A stretch of DNA of 64,000 bases from Streptomyces sp. V3I7 (GCF_030817495.1 NZ_JAUSZK010000001.1:1839001-1903000), one strand, 5' to 3'; counted from the first letter of the stretch, positions 49,594 through 59,088 are shown. Numbers and translations: made by a program. Notes: a model not told the origin generated them from the sequence alone.

Positions 49594-50253
49594 ATGCGAC
49601 GTACGGCACGAGTGGCATTAGCTGGAGCTGCAGTTCTGGCCTGGGGCGAGTGGTTGAACTGGCGCTGGTCCCGAGCTCTCGTGGGGAACAGCGGGGGAAC
49701 TACCGAGGCCGTGGTCGTGCTGGGATACCGGAACTCCCAAGCAACAGCGAACGGCATCAACCGCTGGCGAGTTCGTGCTGGAATTCGCTCCATCGCCGCT
49801 GACAGCACGCCGCGTGACACTCGCGTCATCTTCAGCGGCGGAACGACCAGCGGTGGCACGGCGGAGGCTCGGTTGATGGCCGACTACGCGAAGTCGGGGC
49901 TCGGGTTCGACGGCACAGTGGTCCTCGAAGATCAGAGCAGGACGACATGGGAGAACATCACGAACGTGATCCCGCTGCTTGAGGACGTCGACCGCATCAA
50001 GATCGCCTCCCAGCCGGCTCATGCGCTCAAGGCCCGCGCTTACTTGCTGCGGCAGCGCCCCGATCTTGCCGAGAGGCTCGTGCGTGCGGATGACTACCGT
50101 CCTGGCGAGTGGACAGTCGTCAAACCGTTGCTGGCTCTGTACGGACTTTGGACACTCCGCGGGCTCAACGCCGGCGAACGGAACATCTCTCGGCAGAGCC
50201 AGGGCGGCGGTCACTTGCGCGGCGGAACCAACCTCTCCCCCGCGCACGTGTAG
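49594..50253 (+). CDS. YdcF-like (DUF218) membrane-associated protein
   Basis: A 219-residue protein with an N-terminal hydrophobic anchor (ARVALAGAAVLAWGEWL). The DUF218 fold shows TTEAVVVLGYRNSQ, VIFSGGTTSGGTAEARLMAD, DQSRTTWENITNV and IASQPAHALKARAYL. Members act in envelope carbohydrate metabolism or bind S-adenosylmethionine-like ligands; the precise role is unknown. It is 40 bp after the acetyltransferase on the same strand. Confidence 0.82.
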   Translation: MRRTARVALAGAAVLAWGEWLNWRWSRALVGNSGGTTEAVVVLGYRNSQATANGINRWRVRAGIRSIAADSTPRDTRVIFSGGTTSGGTAEARLMADYAKSGLGFDGTVVLEDQSRTTWENITNVIPLLEDVDRIKIASQPAHALKARAYLLRQRPDLAERLVRADDYRPGEWTVVKPLLALYGLWTLRGLNAGERNISRQSQGGGHLRGGTNLSPAHV

Positions 50254-50290
50254 ACGTACATCGTGATCGTCACAGAGGGGAACGCACGCC

Positions 50291-51208
50291 TTGCTTAGCT
50301 CAGGACCACGCCCGTCCCGGCGTTCCGCGCTGCTTCTCGGTGCCGGTGCGGCGGCTTCTGTCGCTCTCGCGTCCGCCGGGACGGCCCACGCGTCGGTCGC
50401 ATCCGGCGACGACGTCAGCGCGCAGTTGAAGGCGCTGGAACGGGAACACGCCGCCCGGGTGGGGGTGTTCGGCCGCAATCTGCGTACCGGGAAGCAGGTG
50501 GCGTACCGGGCGGACGAACTCTTTCCGATGTGCTCGACGTTCAAGACCATCGCCGTCGCGGCCGTCCTGCGCGACCTCGACCGGGACGGCGAGTTCCTGG
50601 CCAAGCGGGTCTTCTACGCCCAGGCGGACGTGGACAAGGCGGCGTACGCCCCGGTCACCGGCCTGCCGGAGAACCTTGCGAACGGCATGACCGTCGCCGG
50701 GCTGTGCGACGCCGCCATCCGCTACAGCGACAACGGAGCGGCGAACCTTCTGTTCGCCGAGCTGGGCGGGCCGAGGGCCGTCACCCGGTTCTGCCGGTCG
50801 ATCGGGGACGGCACGACCCGGCTCGACCGCTGGGAGCCCGAGCTCAACTCGGCGGAGCCGGACCGCGTCACCGACACCACCACCCCGCGCGCCCTGGGCC
50901 GGACGTACGCCCGCCTCGTGCTCGGCGACGCGCTCGCGCCGCACGACCGCGAGCGGCTCACCGGGTGGCTGCTCGCCAACACGACCAGCGGCGAGCGATT
51001 CCGCAAGGGGATCCCCGCCGACTGGACCGTCGCGGACAAGACCGGCGGCGGACGGTACGGCACGAACAACGACGCGGGCATCGCCTGGACGCCGGACGGC
51101 GCACCGGTCGTCATGACCGTACTGACGACCCGGTTCGAGGAGGCCGCCGCGGCCGACCACCCGCTGGTCGCGAGCACCGCCGCACTGCTGGCGGCGGCAC
51201 TCGGCTAG
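50291..51208 (+). CDS. Class A beta-lactamase with Tat signal peptide
   Basis: A 305-residue secreted serine hydrolase that opens penicillin-type beta-lactam rings. TTG 50291 has GAGGGG upstream. The N-terminus RPSRRSALLLGAGAAASVAL is a twin-arginine signal, so it is folded before export. Active-site motifs are MCSTFK (Ser-x-x-Lys), YSDN (SDN loop), EPELN (the general-base Glu of the omega loop) and DKTGGG (KTG). Length and motif spacing fit an intact enzyme. Many Streptomyces carry such chromosomal genes; it need not be acquired. Confidence 0.93.
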   Translation: MLSSGPRPSRRSALLLGAGAAASVALASAGTAHASVASGDDVSAQLKALEREHAARVGVFGRNLRTGKQVAYRADELFPMCSTFKTIAVAAVLRDLDRDGEFLAKRVFYAQADVDKAAYAPVTGLPENLANGMTVAGLCDAAIRYSDNGAANLLFAELGGPRAVTRFCRSIGDGTTRLDRWEPELNSAEPDRVTDTTTPRALGRTYARLVLGDALAPHDRERLTGWLLANTTSGERFRKGIPADWTVADKTGGGRYGTNNDAGIAWTPDGAPVVMTVLTTRFEEAAAADHPLVASTAALLAAALG

Positions 51209-51209
51209 G

Positions 51210-51455
51210 GCGGCTGGTACGGCCGGTCGACTGCTAGCGCTGATGTGGCTGGCACGGCTGGTCGACTGGCACCGCCGGTCAACTGGTACCGCTGGTGCGG
51301 CCAGTTCGGCTGGTACCCCTGGTGCGGCTGGCACGGCCGGTCGACTAGTACCGCCGGTCAACTGGTACCGCCGGACGGCCAGTCGACTGGCACCGCCGAT
51401 ACGGCCAGTTCGGCTCGTACCGCTGGTGCGGCTGGCGCCGCCGGTACCGCCGGCC
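51210..51455. repeat. Degenerate short-repeat tract after the beta-lactamase gene
   Basis: Roughly 250 bp are built from variants of GGTACCGCCGGTCAACTGG, GGTCGACTGGCACCGCCGG and GTGCGGCCAGTTCGGCTGG. Much of it repeats with a period near 9 (CCGCCGGTC-like) and in longer blocks. It fills the gap between converging genes and encodes nothing convincing, although several frames stay open because of the periodicity. Confidence 0.85.
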
Positions 51456-51503
51456 CGGCCTGCGGCGCCCCGGCCAGGACGGCCGACGGCGCGGCGCGCG
51501 CGG

Positions 51504-52724
51504 TCAGTGGCGCAGTGCCTCCGACGGCTCCGGGACGTGGCCGGTGACCAGGCGTTCGCGGGCCGGCGTCACCGCGCCGCGCCTGCGGTCCACGGCGTAC
51601 GCCAGGGTCGCCACCGCCACGCCCAGGACCGCGAGGCCCGCGCCCGCCAGTGCCGGGGAGGTGACGCCGAAGCCCGCGGCCAGGGCCAGGCCGCCGATCC
51701 AGGCGCCGCCCGCGTTGGCGAGGTTGAAGGCAGCCTGGTTGGCGGAGGAGGCGAGGGACGGGGCGGCGGAGGCCTTCTCCATGACCATGAGCTGGAGCGG
51801 CGAGCCGGTGATGAACGCGGCGGCGCCGAGCAGGGTGACCGCGACGGCCGCGCTCCACTGGGCGCTCATGAGCACGGGGAAGAAGGCCAGGACGACCACC
51901 AGGGCCGCCAGGCCCCCGAAGAGCGTGCCGCGCAGGGAGTGGTCGGACAGGCGGCCGCCCAGCAGGTTGCCGGCGGTCGCGCCGACGCCGAACAGGGCCA
52001 GCAGCACGGTGACGCTGGCGTGGGCGTACCCGGCCGAGTCGGTGAGCATCGGCGTGATGTAGCTGTACGCCGAGAAGAGCGCCGCGAAGCCCGCCACGGT
52101 CGTGGCCTGCGCCAGCCAGACGGGCAGGGAGCGCAGGGCGGCCAGTTCGCGGCGCAGGCCCACGGCCGGGGCCTCGGCGGAGTCGCGCGGGATGAGGAGC
52201 AGCAGCGAGGCTATCGCCGCCAGGCCGATCACGCCCACGGCGAGGAAGGTGGCCCGCCAGCCCAGGTGCTGGCCCATGAGCGTGGCCACCGGCACCCCGA
52301 CGACGTTGGCGACGGTCAGGCCGAGGAACATCCGCGAGACGGAGCGGGCCTTGCGCTCGGGGGCGACGAGGCCCGCGGCGACGACGGCACCGACGCCGAA
52401 GAAGGCGCCGTGCGGCAGACCGCTGAGGAAGCGGGCGGCCAGCAGCCAGTGGTAGTCGGGGGCGAAGGCGGAGAGAACGTTGCCCACGGTGAACAGACCC
52501 ATCAGCGCGACGAGGACCGTGCGGCGGGACATCCGGGCGGTGGCCGCCGCGAGCAGCGGGGCGCCGATGACCACGCCGAGCGCGTACGCGGAGACCAGGT
52601 GCCCGGCGGTGGGGATGGAGATGTGCAGGTCGTCCGCGACGTCGGGCAGCAGGCCCATCATGACGAACTCGGTCGTGCCGATGCCGAAGGCGCCCACGGC
52701 GAGGGCGAGCAGGGCCAGGGGCAT
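51504..52724 (-). CDS. MFS efflux transporter (AraJ/chloramphenicol-resistance-like)
   Basis: A 406-residue membrane protein with 12 helices. The opening LALAVGAFGIGTTEFVMMGL with the following LPDVADDL is diagnostic for the DHA1 group containing AraJ, YdhP and Cmx/CmlR-type chloramphenicol exporters. The motif A loop is variant, AAATARMSRR. The start is uncertain: ATG 52724 is used, and a TTG at 52760 lies next to a 10-bp repeat tract. The drug, if any, is unknown. Confidence 0.85.
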   Translation of the reverse strand: MPLALLALAVGAFGIGTTEFVMMGLLPDVADDLHISIPTAGHLVSAYALGVVIGAPLLAAATARMSRRTVLVALMGLFTVGNVLSAFAPDYHWLLAARFLSGLPHGAFFGVGAVVAAGLVAPERKARSVSRMFLGLTVANVVGVPVATLMGQHLGWRATFLAVGVIGLAAIASLLLLIPRDSAEAPAVGLRRELAALRSLPVWLAQATTVAGFAALFSAYSYITPMLTDSAGYAHASVTVLLALFGVGATAGNLLGGRLSDHSLRGTLFGGLAALVVVLAFFPVLMSAQWSAAVAVTLLGAAAFITGSPLQLMVMEKASAAPSLASSANQAAFNLANAGGAWIGGLALAAGFGVTSPALAGAGLAVLGVAVATLAYAVDRRRGAVTPARERLVTGHVPEPSEALRH

Positions 52725-52760
52725 GAAGGGGCCTGTGCCTTTCTGAGGAAGGGGATTCAA

Positions 52761-52830
52761 GCTGCTTCGAGCTGCTTCGAACTACTTCGTGCAGCTTCCT
52801 GCGGCTTCGTGCGGCTTCGTGCGGCTGTCC
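52761..52830. repeat. Seven tandem 10-bp repeats upstream of the MFS gene
   Basis: Seven consecutive 10-bp units: GCTGCTTCGA, GCTGCTTCGA, ACTACTTCGT, GCAGCTTCCT, GCGGCTTCGT, GCGGCTTCGT, GCGGCTGTCC. The period is about one helical turn. It lies in the promoter or leader region of the MFS transporter. Confidence 0.9.
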
Positions 52831-52917
52831 CGCGGCATTCGCGCCGCTTATGTTCAGCTACGCAACAAAGTCTCTCAGGCCCAGTATTCCAGCGGGTTAC
52901 GGCGACCCCCGCGCCGG

Positions 52918-53955
52918 TTAAGAGACCGTGTCGAGCTTCACACGCGCGGCCACCGGCAGATGGTCGCTCCCGGTCGGCGGCAGCGTCCAGGAGCTCTCCG
53001 GCTCGACGCCCCGCACCATGATCTGGTCGATCCGCGCCATCGGGAACGACGCCGGCCAGCTGAACCCGAAGCCGCTGCCCGCCGCGCCCTGCGTGGAGCG
53101 CAGCTGGGAGGTGACGGCGTTGAGCGCGCGGTCGTTCATCGTGCCGTTCAGGTCGCCGAGCAGCGCGACCCGCGAGATGGGCTCGTCCGCGATGGCCTCG
53201 CCGAGCGCGTCGGCGCTCGTGTCGCGCTGCCGGGCGGTGAAGCCGGCCGCCATCTTCACCCGGACCGAGGGGAGATGGGCGACGTACACCGCGAGCGGTC
53301 CCTCCTGCGTGCGGACCGTGGCCCGCATGGCGCGCTCCCAGCCCAGCCGGATGTCGACGGGATGGACGTCGCTCATCGGGTACTTGCTCCACAGCCCGAC
53401 CGTGCCGACGACCGCGTGGTACCGGTACGTCGGCGCCAGCGCGCGCTCGTAGACGGGGACCGCGGAAGCCTCCAGCTCCTCCAGCGCCACCACGTCGGCG
53501 CCGGAGGACGCGACGTCACGGGCGGTGCCGGCCGGGTCGGCGTTGTCGGCGTTGACGTTGTGCGTGGCCACCATGAGGTCGCCGCCCGCGCCGGTCCGGT
53601 CGACGAGCAGCTGGCCGAAGAGGTTCAGCCACACGATCGCCGGCAGCAGCACCGCGATCAGCGCGGTGGCCGACTTGCGGAGCAGCCCGAGGAGCAGCAG
53701 CACCGGGATCAGCAGACCGAGCCAGGGCAGAAACGTCTCGATGAGGCTGCCGAGGTTGCCCACGGTGTTGGGGATGCGCGAGTGGAGCAGCAGCACCAGG
53801 GCGAGGGCGATCGCGACGAGGCCGATGAGGATCCCGCGGCGCCAGATGCCCGGGTCGCCCCGCCAGGACCGCATCAGGCGCCGAATCCGAGAACCCCGGT
53901 GCTCGGGCCCCGAACCCGCGGCGCCCGTCTCCGTCACGTACGCCTGCTGCGCCAT
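52918..53955 (-). CDS. Membrane-anchored endonuclease/exonuclease/phosphatase (EEP) family protein
   Basis: A 345-residue protein. Three N-terminal helices (around IGLVAIALALVLLL, WLGLLIPVLLLLGLL and LIAVLLPAIVWLNLF) hold a C-terminal EEP domain outside. Catalytic motifs are ATHNVNADN, ALEELEAS (metal-binding Glu), VALLGDLNGTMND and TGSDHLPVAARV (the Asp-His pair). By family it cleaves phosphodiesters of nucleic acid, lipid or sugar. The external position argues against DNA repair. Confidence 0.87.
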   Translation of the reverse strand: MAQQAYVTETGAAGSGPEHRGSRIRRLMRSWRGDPGIWRRGILIGLVAIALALVLLLHSRIPNTVGNLGSLIETFLPWLGLLIPVLLLLGLLRKSATALIAVLLPAIVWLNLFGQLLVDRTGAGGDLMVATHNVNADNADPAGTARDVASSGADVVALEELEASAVPVYERALAPTYRYHAVVGTVGLWSKYPMSDVHPVDIRLGWERAMRATVRTQEGPLAVYVAHLPSVRVKMAAGFTARQRDTSADALGEAIADEPISRVALLGDLNGTMNDRALNAVTSQLRSTQGAAGSGFGFSWPASFPMARIDQIMVRGVEPESSWTLPPTGSDHLPVAARVKLDTVS

Positions 53956-54141
53956 ACCGCCCGCCTCACAAACTGCCGCGCCGCCGTCGTTCCCCCAGGT
54001 GACGACCCTAGGGGATGACCGGCTCCGTTCTCACCGTCCCATGACGGCCGTACGCAAGACGAAGACGTACAACTCGGCGCGAGAAGTTCCGGTTACCCGG
54101 GGTACGAGTGCGTGCTGTGACGAAACGCGCACAGAATCCGG

Positions 54142-54777
54142 CTATGCGGTGGCGGCCCGTGGCCGCAGGCCGTCGAGCACCGTGTCGACGATCTGTTCCG
54201 CGAGCCCCTCGGGGAGTCCGGCGTCGGGGCGCATGAAGGCGCGCACGATCATCGGGCCGACGACGATGTCGTTGATCAGGTCGATGTCGAGGTCGTCGCG
54301 GAGCTCGCCGCGGCTGAGCCCACGGCGCAGCACGTCGTAGCCCAACTGGCGCCGCGGAGCTATGACGGTGGCCTCGTACGCCGCCCACAGCTTGGGGCTG
54401 CTCTTCATCTGGGCGTAGACGTTGTGCATCATCATCGACGAGCGGTTGAGCAGGCCGCGTTCGCGCATGGCATCCAGGATGACGACCAGGTCGTCGCGCA
54501 CCGAGGTGCCGGGGAGCACGGGGTCGGGGGGCTCGGCGGCGCGCAGGACGTCGCAGAAGAGCTCCTCCTTGCCGCTCCAGCGGCGGTAGATGGTGGCCTT
54601 GCCGACGCCCGCGGTGCGGGCGATCCGCTCGATGGAGAGCTCGGCGAGGGGCACGCCCTCCTCCAGGAGCTTCATCACGCCCTCCAGGATGGCGCGTTCC
54701 ACGGTCTCGCTGCGGGGGCGCCCCCGGGCGGGACCACCGGGACCGCACGGTCGCGGCCGGCTCTCGGCAAGGCTCAC
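54142..54777 (-). CDS. TetR-family regulator of the upstream efflux pump
   Basis: A 211-residue repressor from a GTG with AAGGACGGAG upstream. The helix-turn-helix is AELSIERIARTAGVGKATIY followed by RRWSGKEELF. The C-terminal domain matches the usual drug-sensing branch (TetR_C with RRGLSRGELRDDLDID). It lies directly downstream of the DHA2 pump on the same strand and probably represses it through the palindrome at 56696-56724. Confidence 0.9.
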   Translation of the reverse strand: MSLAESRPRPCGPGGPARGRPRSETVERAILEGVMKLLEEGVPLAELSIERIARTAGVGKATIYRRWSGKEELFCDVLRAAEPPDPVLPGTSVRDDLVVILDAMRERGLLNRSSMMMHNVYAQMKSSPKLWAAYEATVIAPRRQLGYDVLRRGLSRGELRDDLDIDLINDIVVGPMIVRAFMRPDAGLPEGLAEQIVDTVLDGLRPRAATA

Positions 54778-55086
54778 GTCACTCCGTCCTTTCGCTGTGC
54801 TGCGGGCATTGTCTCCCGCAGCCGCCTCCTTCCCCCGTTGTCCTTCTTGTCCTTCGGTACCGCCCGCGCGTCGGCCGCCCGGCGCTCACGCCTCCGGGGC
54901 GCGCCGCCACGCCGCTCTTGCGGACCGGGGACACCCTCCCGGCCGCCCCGGCTCCGCCCCGCGGACCCTGCTCCGCCCCGCGGGCCTGGTGGCGCCCCGG
55001 GACCGCATCGGCACGACCAGCACCGAGTGCGTCCCGGACGCCCTCCGTCCCTCGGGCCCCACTCCGCCCCGCGGGCCGCCGGCCCG
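54778..55086. other. Gap between efflux pump and its TetR gene, with three short repeats
   Basis: No gene is seen. The 13-mer CTCCGCCCCGCGG occurs at 54952-54964, 54971-54983 and 55062-55074 in a very C-rich stretch. No terminator is obvious, so read-through from the pump gene is possible. Confidence 0.6.
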
Positions 55087-56676
55087 CTACTCCGCGGCCG
55101 TGACCAACTCCTTCTCCTTCTCGCCCTCGTGGTCCGCCGGGGGCTTGCCCGGCAGGAACAGGGCGACCACCACCGAGCCGAGCAGCGCGACGCCGGTGCC
55201 CCACAGGGCGGTGGTGTGCATGGCGTGCAGGAAGGCGTCGCCGGCCGGGCCGACCAGCGCCTTGCCGGGCGCGCCGAGCCGGGCGGCCACGCCCAGGGTG
55301 GCCTCGATGGACTCGCCCGCGGCGTTCCGCAGGCCGGGCGGCAGCGCGGTGAGCTTGTCCTCGATGCCGTTGCGGTACGCGGTGGACAGCACCGAGCCGA
55401 GGACGGCGATGCCGAGGGCGCCGCCGACCTGGCGGAAGGTGTTGCTGAGCGCGGAGGCGGAGCCGGCCTTCTCGCGCGGCAGGGCCTGCATGATGACGAC
55501 CGAGGTCGGCGTCATGATGTGCGCCATGCCGGTACCCATGAGGAAGAAGACGGCCTCCAGCGCCCAGATCGGCGTGTCCGCCTCGAAGCTCGCGAACGCG
55601 GCCAGCGTCGCGGCGACCAGGAGGAGCCCCGCGGTGGTGGTGACCTTGTTGCCGAACCGGTCGACGACCAGCCGGGCCCGCGGCGCGAAGATCATCTGCG
55701 CGGCGGCCAGCGGCAGCATCAGCAGACCGGCCTGCAGCGGCGTGTAGCCGCGCACGCTCTGGACGTAGAAGACCGAGAAGAAGGTCACGCCCATCAGCGC
55801 GAAGAAGACCAGCGCGATGGCGGCCATGGCGGCCGAGAAGACCTTGTTCCTGAAGTAGGTGACGTCGAGCGAGGGGTGGTCGCTGTGCTTCTCGAAGAGG
55901 ACGAAGCCGACGAGGACCGCGAGGCCGCCGATGATGGACGCGAGCACCTTGGCGTCCGTGAAGTCGGCCTGCTGGCCGCCCTTGATGATGCCGTAGACGA
56001 GCAGGACCAGGCCGACGACGGACAGTACGACGCCGACGGGGTCGAGCCGGCCGGGCTTCGGGTCGCGCGAGTCGGGCACGAGCCAGACCATCAGCGCGAC
56101 CGCGAGGATCACGATCGGCACGTTGATGAGGAAGACCGAGCCCCACCAGAAGTGGTCGAGCAGGACGCCGCCGGTGATCGGGCCGATGGCGATGGCGAGT
56201 CCGACGCCGCCCGCCCAGATGCCGATGGCCTTGGGCTGCTCCTCGCGCTCGAAGACGTTCATCAGGACCGCGAGGGTCGCGGGCATGACGAACGCGGCAC
56301 CGAGGGCCATCAGCGCGCGGTAGGCGATGAGCTGGCCCGGGGAGCCGGACTCGGCGGCGAGGGCCGAGCCGAGGCCGAACACGACGAGGCCGCCGAGCAG
56401 GACCTTCTTGCGGCCCACCCGGTCGCCGATGAGGCCCGCGGTGAACAGCAGGCCCGCGAAGACCAGGGTGTAGGCGTTGATGGCCCACTCGATCTCGCTC
56501 TGGGTCGCACCCAGTCCGGTCGGCGCCGGGGTGGCGATGGTCTTGATCGCGACGTTCAGGATCGAGTTGTCCAGCACCACGATCAGCAGGCTCAGCATCA
56601 GCACGCCGAGGATCGCCCAGCGGCGCCGGTGCACCGCTTCGGGTATTCGAGGGGCGGAGACGGCAGGAGTTGTCAT
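55087..56676 (-). CDS. DHA2-family multidrug efflux MFS transporter (EmrB/QacA-like)
   Basis: A 529-residue membrane protein with about 14 helices, the size of the DHA2 group. Motifs are [20 protein letters not shown] (the conserved LDxTIVNVA-type helix 1), [16 protein letters not shown] (motif A) and [20 protein letters not shown] (motif C, drug-proton antiport). The C-terminal tail is charged. It exports hydrophobic drugs in exchange for protons by family knowledge. A TetR regulator follows, and a palindrome precedes the start. Confidence 0.92.
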   Translation of the reverse strand: MTTPAVSAPRIPEAVHRRRWAILGVLMLSLLIVVLDNSILNVAIKTIATPAPTGLGATQSEIEWAINAYTLVFAGLLFTAGLIGDRVGRKKVLLGGLVVFGLGSALAAESGSPGQLIAYRALMALGAAFVMPATLAVLMNVFEREEQPKAIGIWAGGVGLAIAIGPITGGVLLDHFWWGSVFLINVPIVILAVALMVWLVPDSRDPKPGRLDPVGVVLSVVGLVLLVYGIIKGGQQADFTDAKVLASIIGGLAVLVGFVLFEKHSDHPSLDVTYFRNKVFSAAMAAIALVFFALMGVTFFSVFYVQSVRGYTPLQAGLLMLPLAAAQMIFAPRARLVVDRFGNKVTTTAGLLLVAATLAAFASFEADTPIWALEAVFFLMGTGMAHIMTPTSVVIMQALPREKAGSASALSNTFRQVGGALGIAVLGSVLSTAYRNGIEDKLTALPPGLRNAAGESIEATLGVAARLGAPGKALVGPAGDAFLHAMHTTALWGTGVALLGSVVVALFLPGKPPADHEGEKEKELVTAAE

Positions 56677-56695
56677 GGATCCGACCCTAGAACCA

Positions 56696-56724
56696 TTTCA
56701 ATACGGCACCGTCTCGTATCTGAA
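56696..56724. promoter_or_regulatory. Palindrome upstream of the DHA2 pump, probable TetR operator
   Basis: TTCAATACGGCACCGTCTCG followed by TATCTGAA has outward-facing ATACG/CGTAT arms with matching TTCA/TGAA ends. It lies 20-48 bp before the pump ATG, where a repressor would block transcription. The form GATACGAGACGGTGCCGTAT (other strand) resembles operators of TetR proteins paired with DHA2 pumps. Confidence 0.6.
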
Positions 56725-56884
56725 TTCTTTTACCGAGACCTTACGCGTACGGCGAGATCGAGGCGGCCCGCGCACCATGTCAAGTGGGGGTCCCTCTGGC
56801 CGTCCTTGGCACGAGGTGCCACCATGGAGGGGATCCGGGGACGCCGTCAGGGCGCCTCGAGATGACTTGTAAGGAGCCGTTGCA

Positions 56885-57751
56885 ATGACGCAGCTTTCGG
56901 CTGCCCAGACGAAGCCCTCCGACGGCAGCAAGGCGCTGTACGGGGGCAAGGGCACGCGCCGTATCACCGTCCGCGACATCGCCCTCGCCAAGGAGCGGGG
57001 CGAGAAGTGGCCCATGCTCACCGCCTACGACGCGATGACCGCGTCCGTCTTCGACGAGGCCGGCATCCCCGTGATGCTGGTCGGCGACTCGGCGGGCAAC
57101 TGCCACCTCGGGTACGACACCACCGTGCCCGTCACCCTCGACGAGATGACCGTGCTGTCCGCCGCGGTCGTACGCGGCACGAACCGCGCCCTGATCGTCG
57201 GCGACCTGCCCTTCGGCTCGTACCAGGAGGGCCCGGTGCAGGCCCTGCGCTCGGCGACCCGCCTGGTGAAGGAGGCCGGGGTCGGCGCCGTGAAGCTGGA
57301 GGGCGGCGAGCGCTCGCACGAGCAGATCCGGCTGCTGGTGGAGTCCGGCATCCCGGTCATGGCCCACATCGGCCTGACCCCGCAGTCCGTCAACGCCATG
57401 GGCTACCGCGTCCAGGGGCGCGGCGAGGAGGCGGCCGCGCAGCTGCTGCGCGACGCCAAGTCCGTGCAGGACGCGGGCGCCTTCGCGGTGGTCCTCGAAC
57501 TGGTCCCCGCGGAGCTGGCCGCCGAGGTCACCCGTGTGCTGCACATCCCGACCGTCGGTATCGGCGCGGGCCCGGAGACGGACGCGCAGGTCCTGGTGTG
57601 GACCGACATGATGGGGCTGACCGGCGGCCGCGTCCCGAAGTTCGTCAAGAAGTACGCCGACCTGCGCACGGTCATGGGCGACGCCGCCAAGGCCTTCGCG
57701 GAGGACGTCGTGGGCGGCACGTTCCCGGCCGAGGAGCACTCCGTCCACTGA
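56885..57751 (+). CDS. panB: 3-methyl-2-oxobutanoate hydroxymethyltransferase
   Basis: A 288-residue enzyme for the first committed step of pantothenate and coenzyme A synthesis: transfer of a hydroxymethyl group from methylene-tetrahydrofolate to ketoisovalerate. ATG 56885 has AAGGAG 8 nt upstream. Motifs are [61 protein letters not shown] and [20 protein letters not shown], with the catalytic Glu in LELVP. The actinobacterial N-terminal extension (about 25 residues) is present. A strong terminator follows, so it is a single-gene unit. Confidence 0.95.
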   Translation: MTQLSAAQTKPSDGSKALYGGKGTRRITVRDIALAKERGEKWPMLTAYDAMTASVFDEAGIPVMLVGDSAGNCHLGYDTTVPVTLDEMTVLSAAVVRGTNRALIVGDLPFGSYQEGPVQALRSATRLVKEAGVGAVKLEGGERSHEQIRLLVESGIPVMAHIGLTPQSVNAMGYRVQGRGEEAAAQLLRDAKSVQDAGAFAVVLELVPAELAAEVTRVLHIPTVGIGAGPETDAQVLVWTDMMGLTGGRVPKFVKKYADLRTVMGDAAKAFAEDVVGGTFPAEEHSVH

Positions 57752-57780
57752 CGTACATCAGACCACTGCGGTAACACCAC

Positions 57781-57828
57781 GGACAGCCTCTGCCGACTTC
57801 CCCCATCGGCAGGGGCTGTCCCCTTTTT
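57781..57828 (+). terminator. Rho-independent terminator after panB
   Basis: GGACAGCCTCTGCCGA (57781-57796) pairs with TCGGCAGGGGCTGTCC (57806-57821), 16 bp with one G-T pair and a 9-nt loop, followed by CCTTTTT. It is the most classical terminator in the window. Confidence 0.92.
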
Positions 57829-58000
57829 GCGCCTGAACCGGCGCCGCTCTCGCGGAGGCGGTTGCTCGCCGTCGTGGTTACTCAATTGATGGTTGCGGTG
57901 GTCGTCGGGGGTTTTTGCGCCTTGAACCGGCGCCGCTCTCGCGGAGGCGGTTGCTCGCCGTCGTGGTTACTCAATTGGTGGTTGCGGTGGTCGTCGGGGG
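57824..58000. repeat. 88/89-bp tandem duplication between panB and the ABC exporter
   Basis: Positions 57824-57911 and 57912-58000 are two almost identical units differing by one inserted T (GCGCCTGAACC against GCGCCTTGAACC) and one A/G change (ATTGATGG against ATTGGTGG). Each begins with the T-run that ends the panB terminator and ends with GTCGTCGGGGG. Each contains an internal GCCGCTCTCGCGGAGGC dyad. No gene lies inside. Confidence 0.95.
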
Positions 58001-58062
58001 TTTGTCGGTGCTGTCGGCTTCTTGTCGGCGGTTTGTCAGTGGCGGCTGGCACTGTCCTTGCC

Positions 58063-59088
58063 ATGACGCGAATCGACAAGAACCCCAGGGGCGGGAGCCA
58101 CGCGGTACAGGTGCGGGGGCTGGTCAAGCACTACGGCGAGACCAAGGCGCTGGACGGCGTCGACCTCGATGTGCGCGAGGGCACCGTGATGGGCGTGCTC
58201 GGGCCGAACGGCGCGGGCAAGACCACCCTCGTACGGATCCTGTCCACCCTGCTGGCCCCCGACGCCGGCCAGGCGACCGTGGCCGGGTACGACGCCGTGC
58301 GCCAGCCCCGGCAGCTGCGCCGGGTGATCGGGCTGACCGGACAGTACGCCTCGGTCGACGAGAAGCTCCCCGGCTGGGAGAACCTCTACATGATCGGCCG
58401 GCTGCTCGACCTGTCACGCCGGGACGCCCGTGCCCGCGCCGACGAACTGCTGGAGCGGTTCTCGCTCACCGAGGCGGCCAAGCGCCCGGCGTCGACGTAC
58501 TCCGGCGGTATGCGCCGGCGGCTCGACCTGGCCGCGTCGATGATCGGCCGCCCCGAGGTGCTGTTCCTCGACGAGCCGACCACCGGTCTGGACCCGCGCA
58601 CCCGCAACGAGGTCTGGGACGAGGTCAAGGCCATGGTCGGGGACGGCGTCACCGTCCTGCTGACCACCCAGTACATGGAGGAGGCCGAGCAGCTCGCCTC
58701 GGAGCTGACCGTCGTGGACCGCGGGAAGGTCATCGCGAAGGGCGGCATCGAGGAGCTGAAGGCGAAGGTCGGCGGGCGGACGCTGCGGGTGCGGCCCGCC
58801 GATCCGCTTCAGCTGCGCCCGCTCGCCGGGGCGCTGGACGAGCTGGGCATCACCGGGCTCGCCACCACCACCGTGGACACCGACAGCGGCACGCTGCTGG
58901 TGCCGATCCTCAGCGACGAGCAGCTCACCGCCGTCGTCGGCGCGGTCACCGCGCGCGACGTCACGATCTCCTCGATCACCACCGAACTCCCCAGCCTGGA
59001 CGAGGTGTTCCTGTCCCTCACCGGCCACCGTGCCAGTGCCCCGCAGGACGCCACGCCTGCCGACACCCGCGAAGAGGTCGCCGTATGA
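58063..59088 (+). CDS. DrrA-like ABC exporter ATPase
   Basis: A 341-residue ATPase of the daunorubicin-resistance (DrrA) type. Motifs are Walker A GPNGAGKTT, signature YSGGMRRRLDLA, Walker B VLFLDEPTTGLDPRTR and switch LLTTQYMEEAEQLA. The C-terminal 100 residues are the DrrA-specific extension, with TITT-like ISSITTELPSLDEVFLSLTG. No clear ribosome-binding site precedes ATG 58063. Its stop overlaps the permease start (ATGA). The pair exports a drug or lipid; the substrate is unknown. Confidence 0.92.
   Translation: MTRIDKNPRGGSHAVQVRGLVKHYGETKALDGVDLDVREGTVMGVLGPNGAGKTTLVRILSTLLAPDAGQATVAGYDAVRQPRQLRRVIGLTGQYASVDEKLPGWENLYMIGRLLDLSRRDARARADELLERFSLTEAAKRPASTYSGGMRRRLDLAASMIGRPEVLFLDEPTTGLDPRTRNEVWDEVKAMVGDGVTVLLTTQYMEEAEQLASELTVVDRGKVIAKGGIEELKAKVGGRTLRVRPADPLQLRPLAGALDELGITGLATTTVDTDSGTLLVPILSDEQLTAVVGAVTARDVTISSITTELPSLDEVFLSLTGHRASAPQDATPADTREEVAV

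Noticed and set aside
51243..53021. A long plus-strand frame over the repeat tract and the MFS gene
   Set aside because: It stays open because of the repeats and codon bias; the minus strand encodes a clear MFS transporter.
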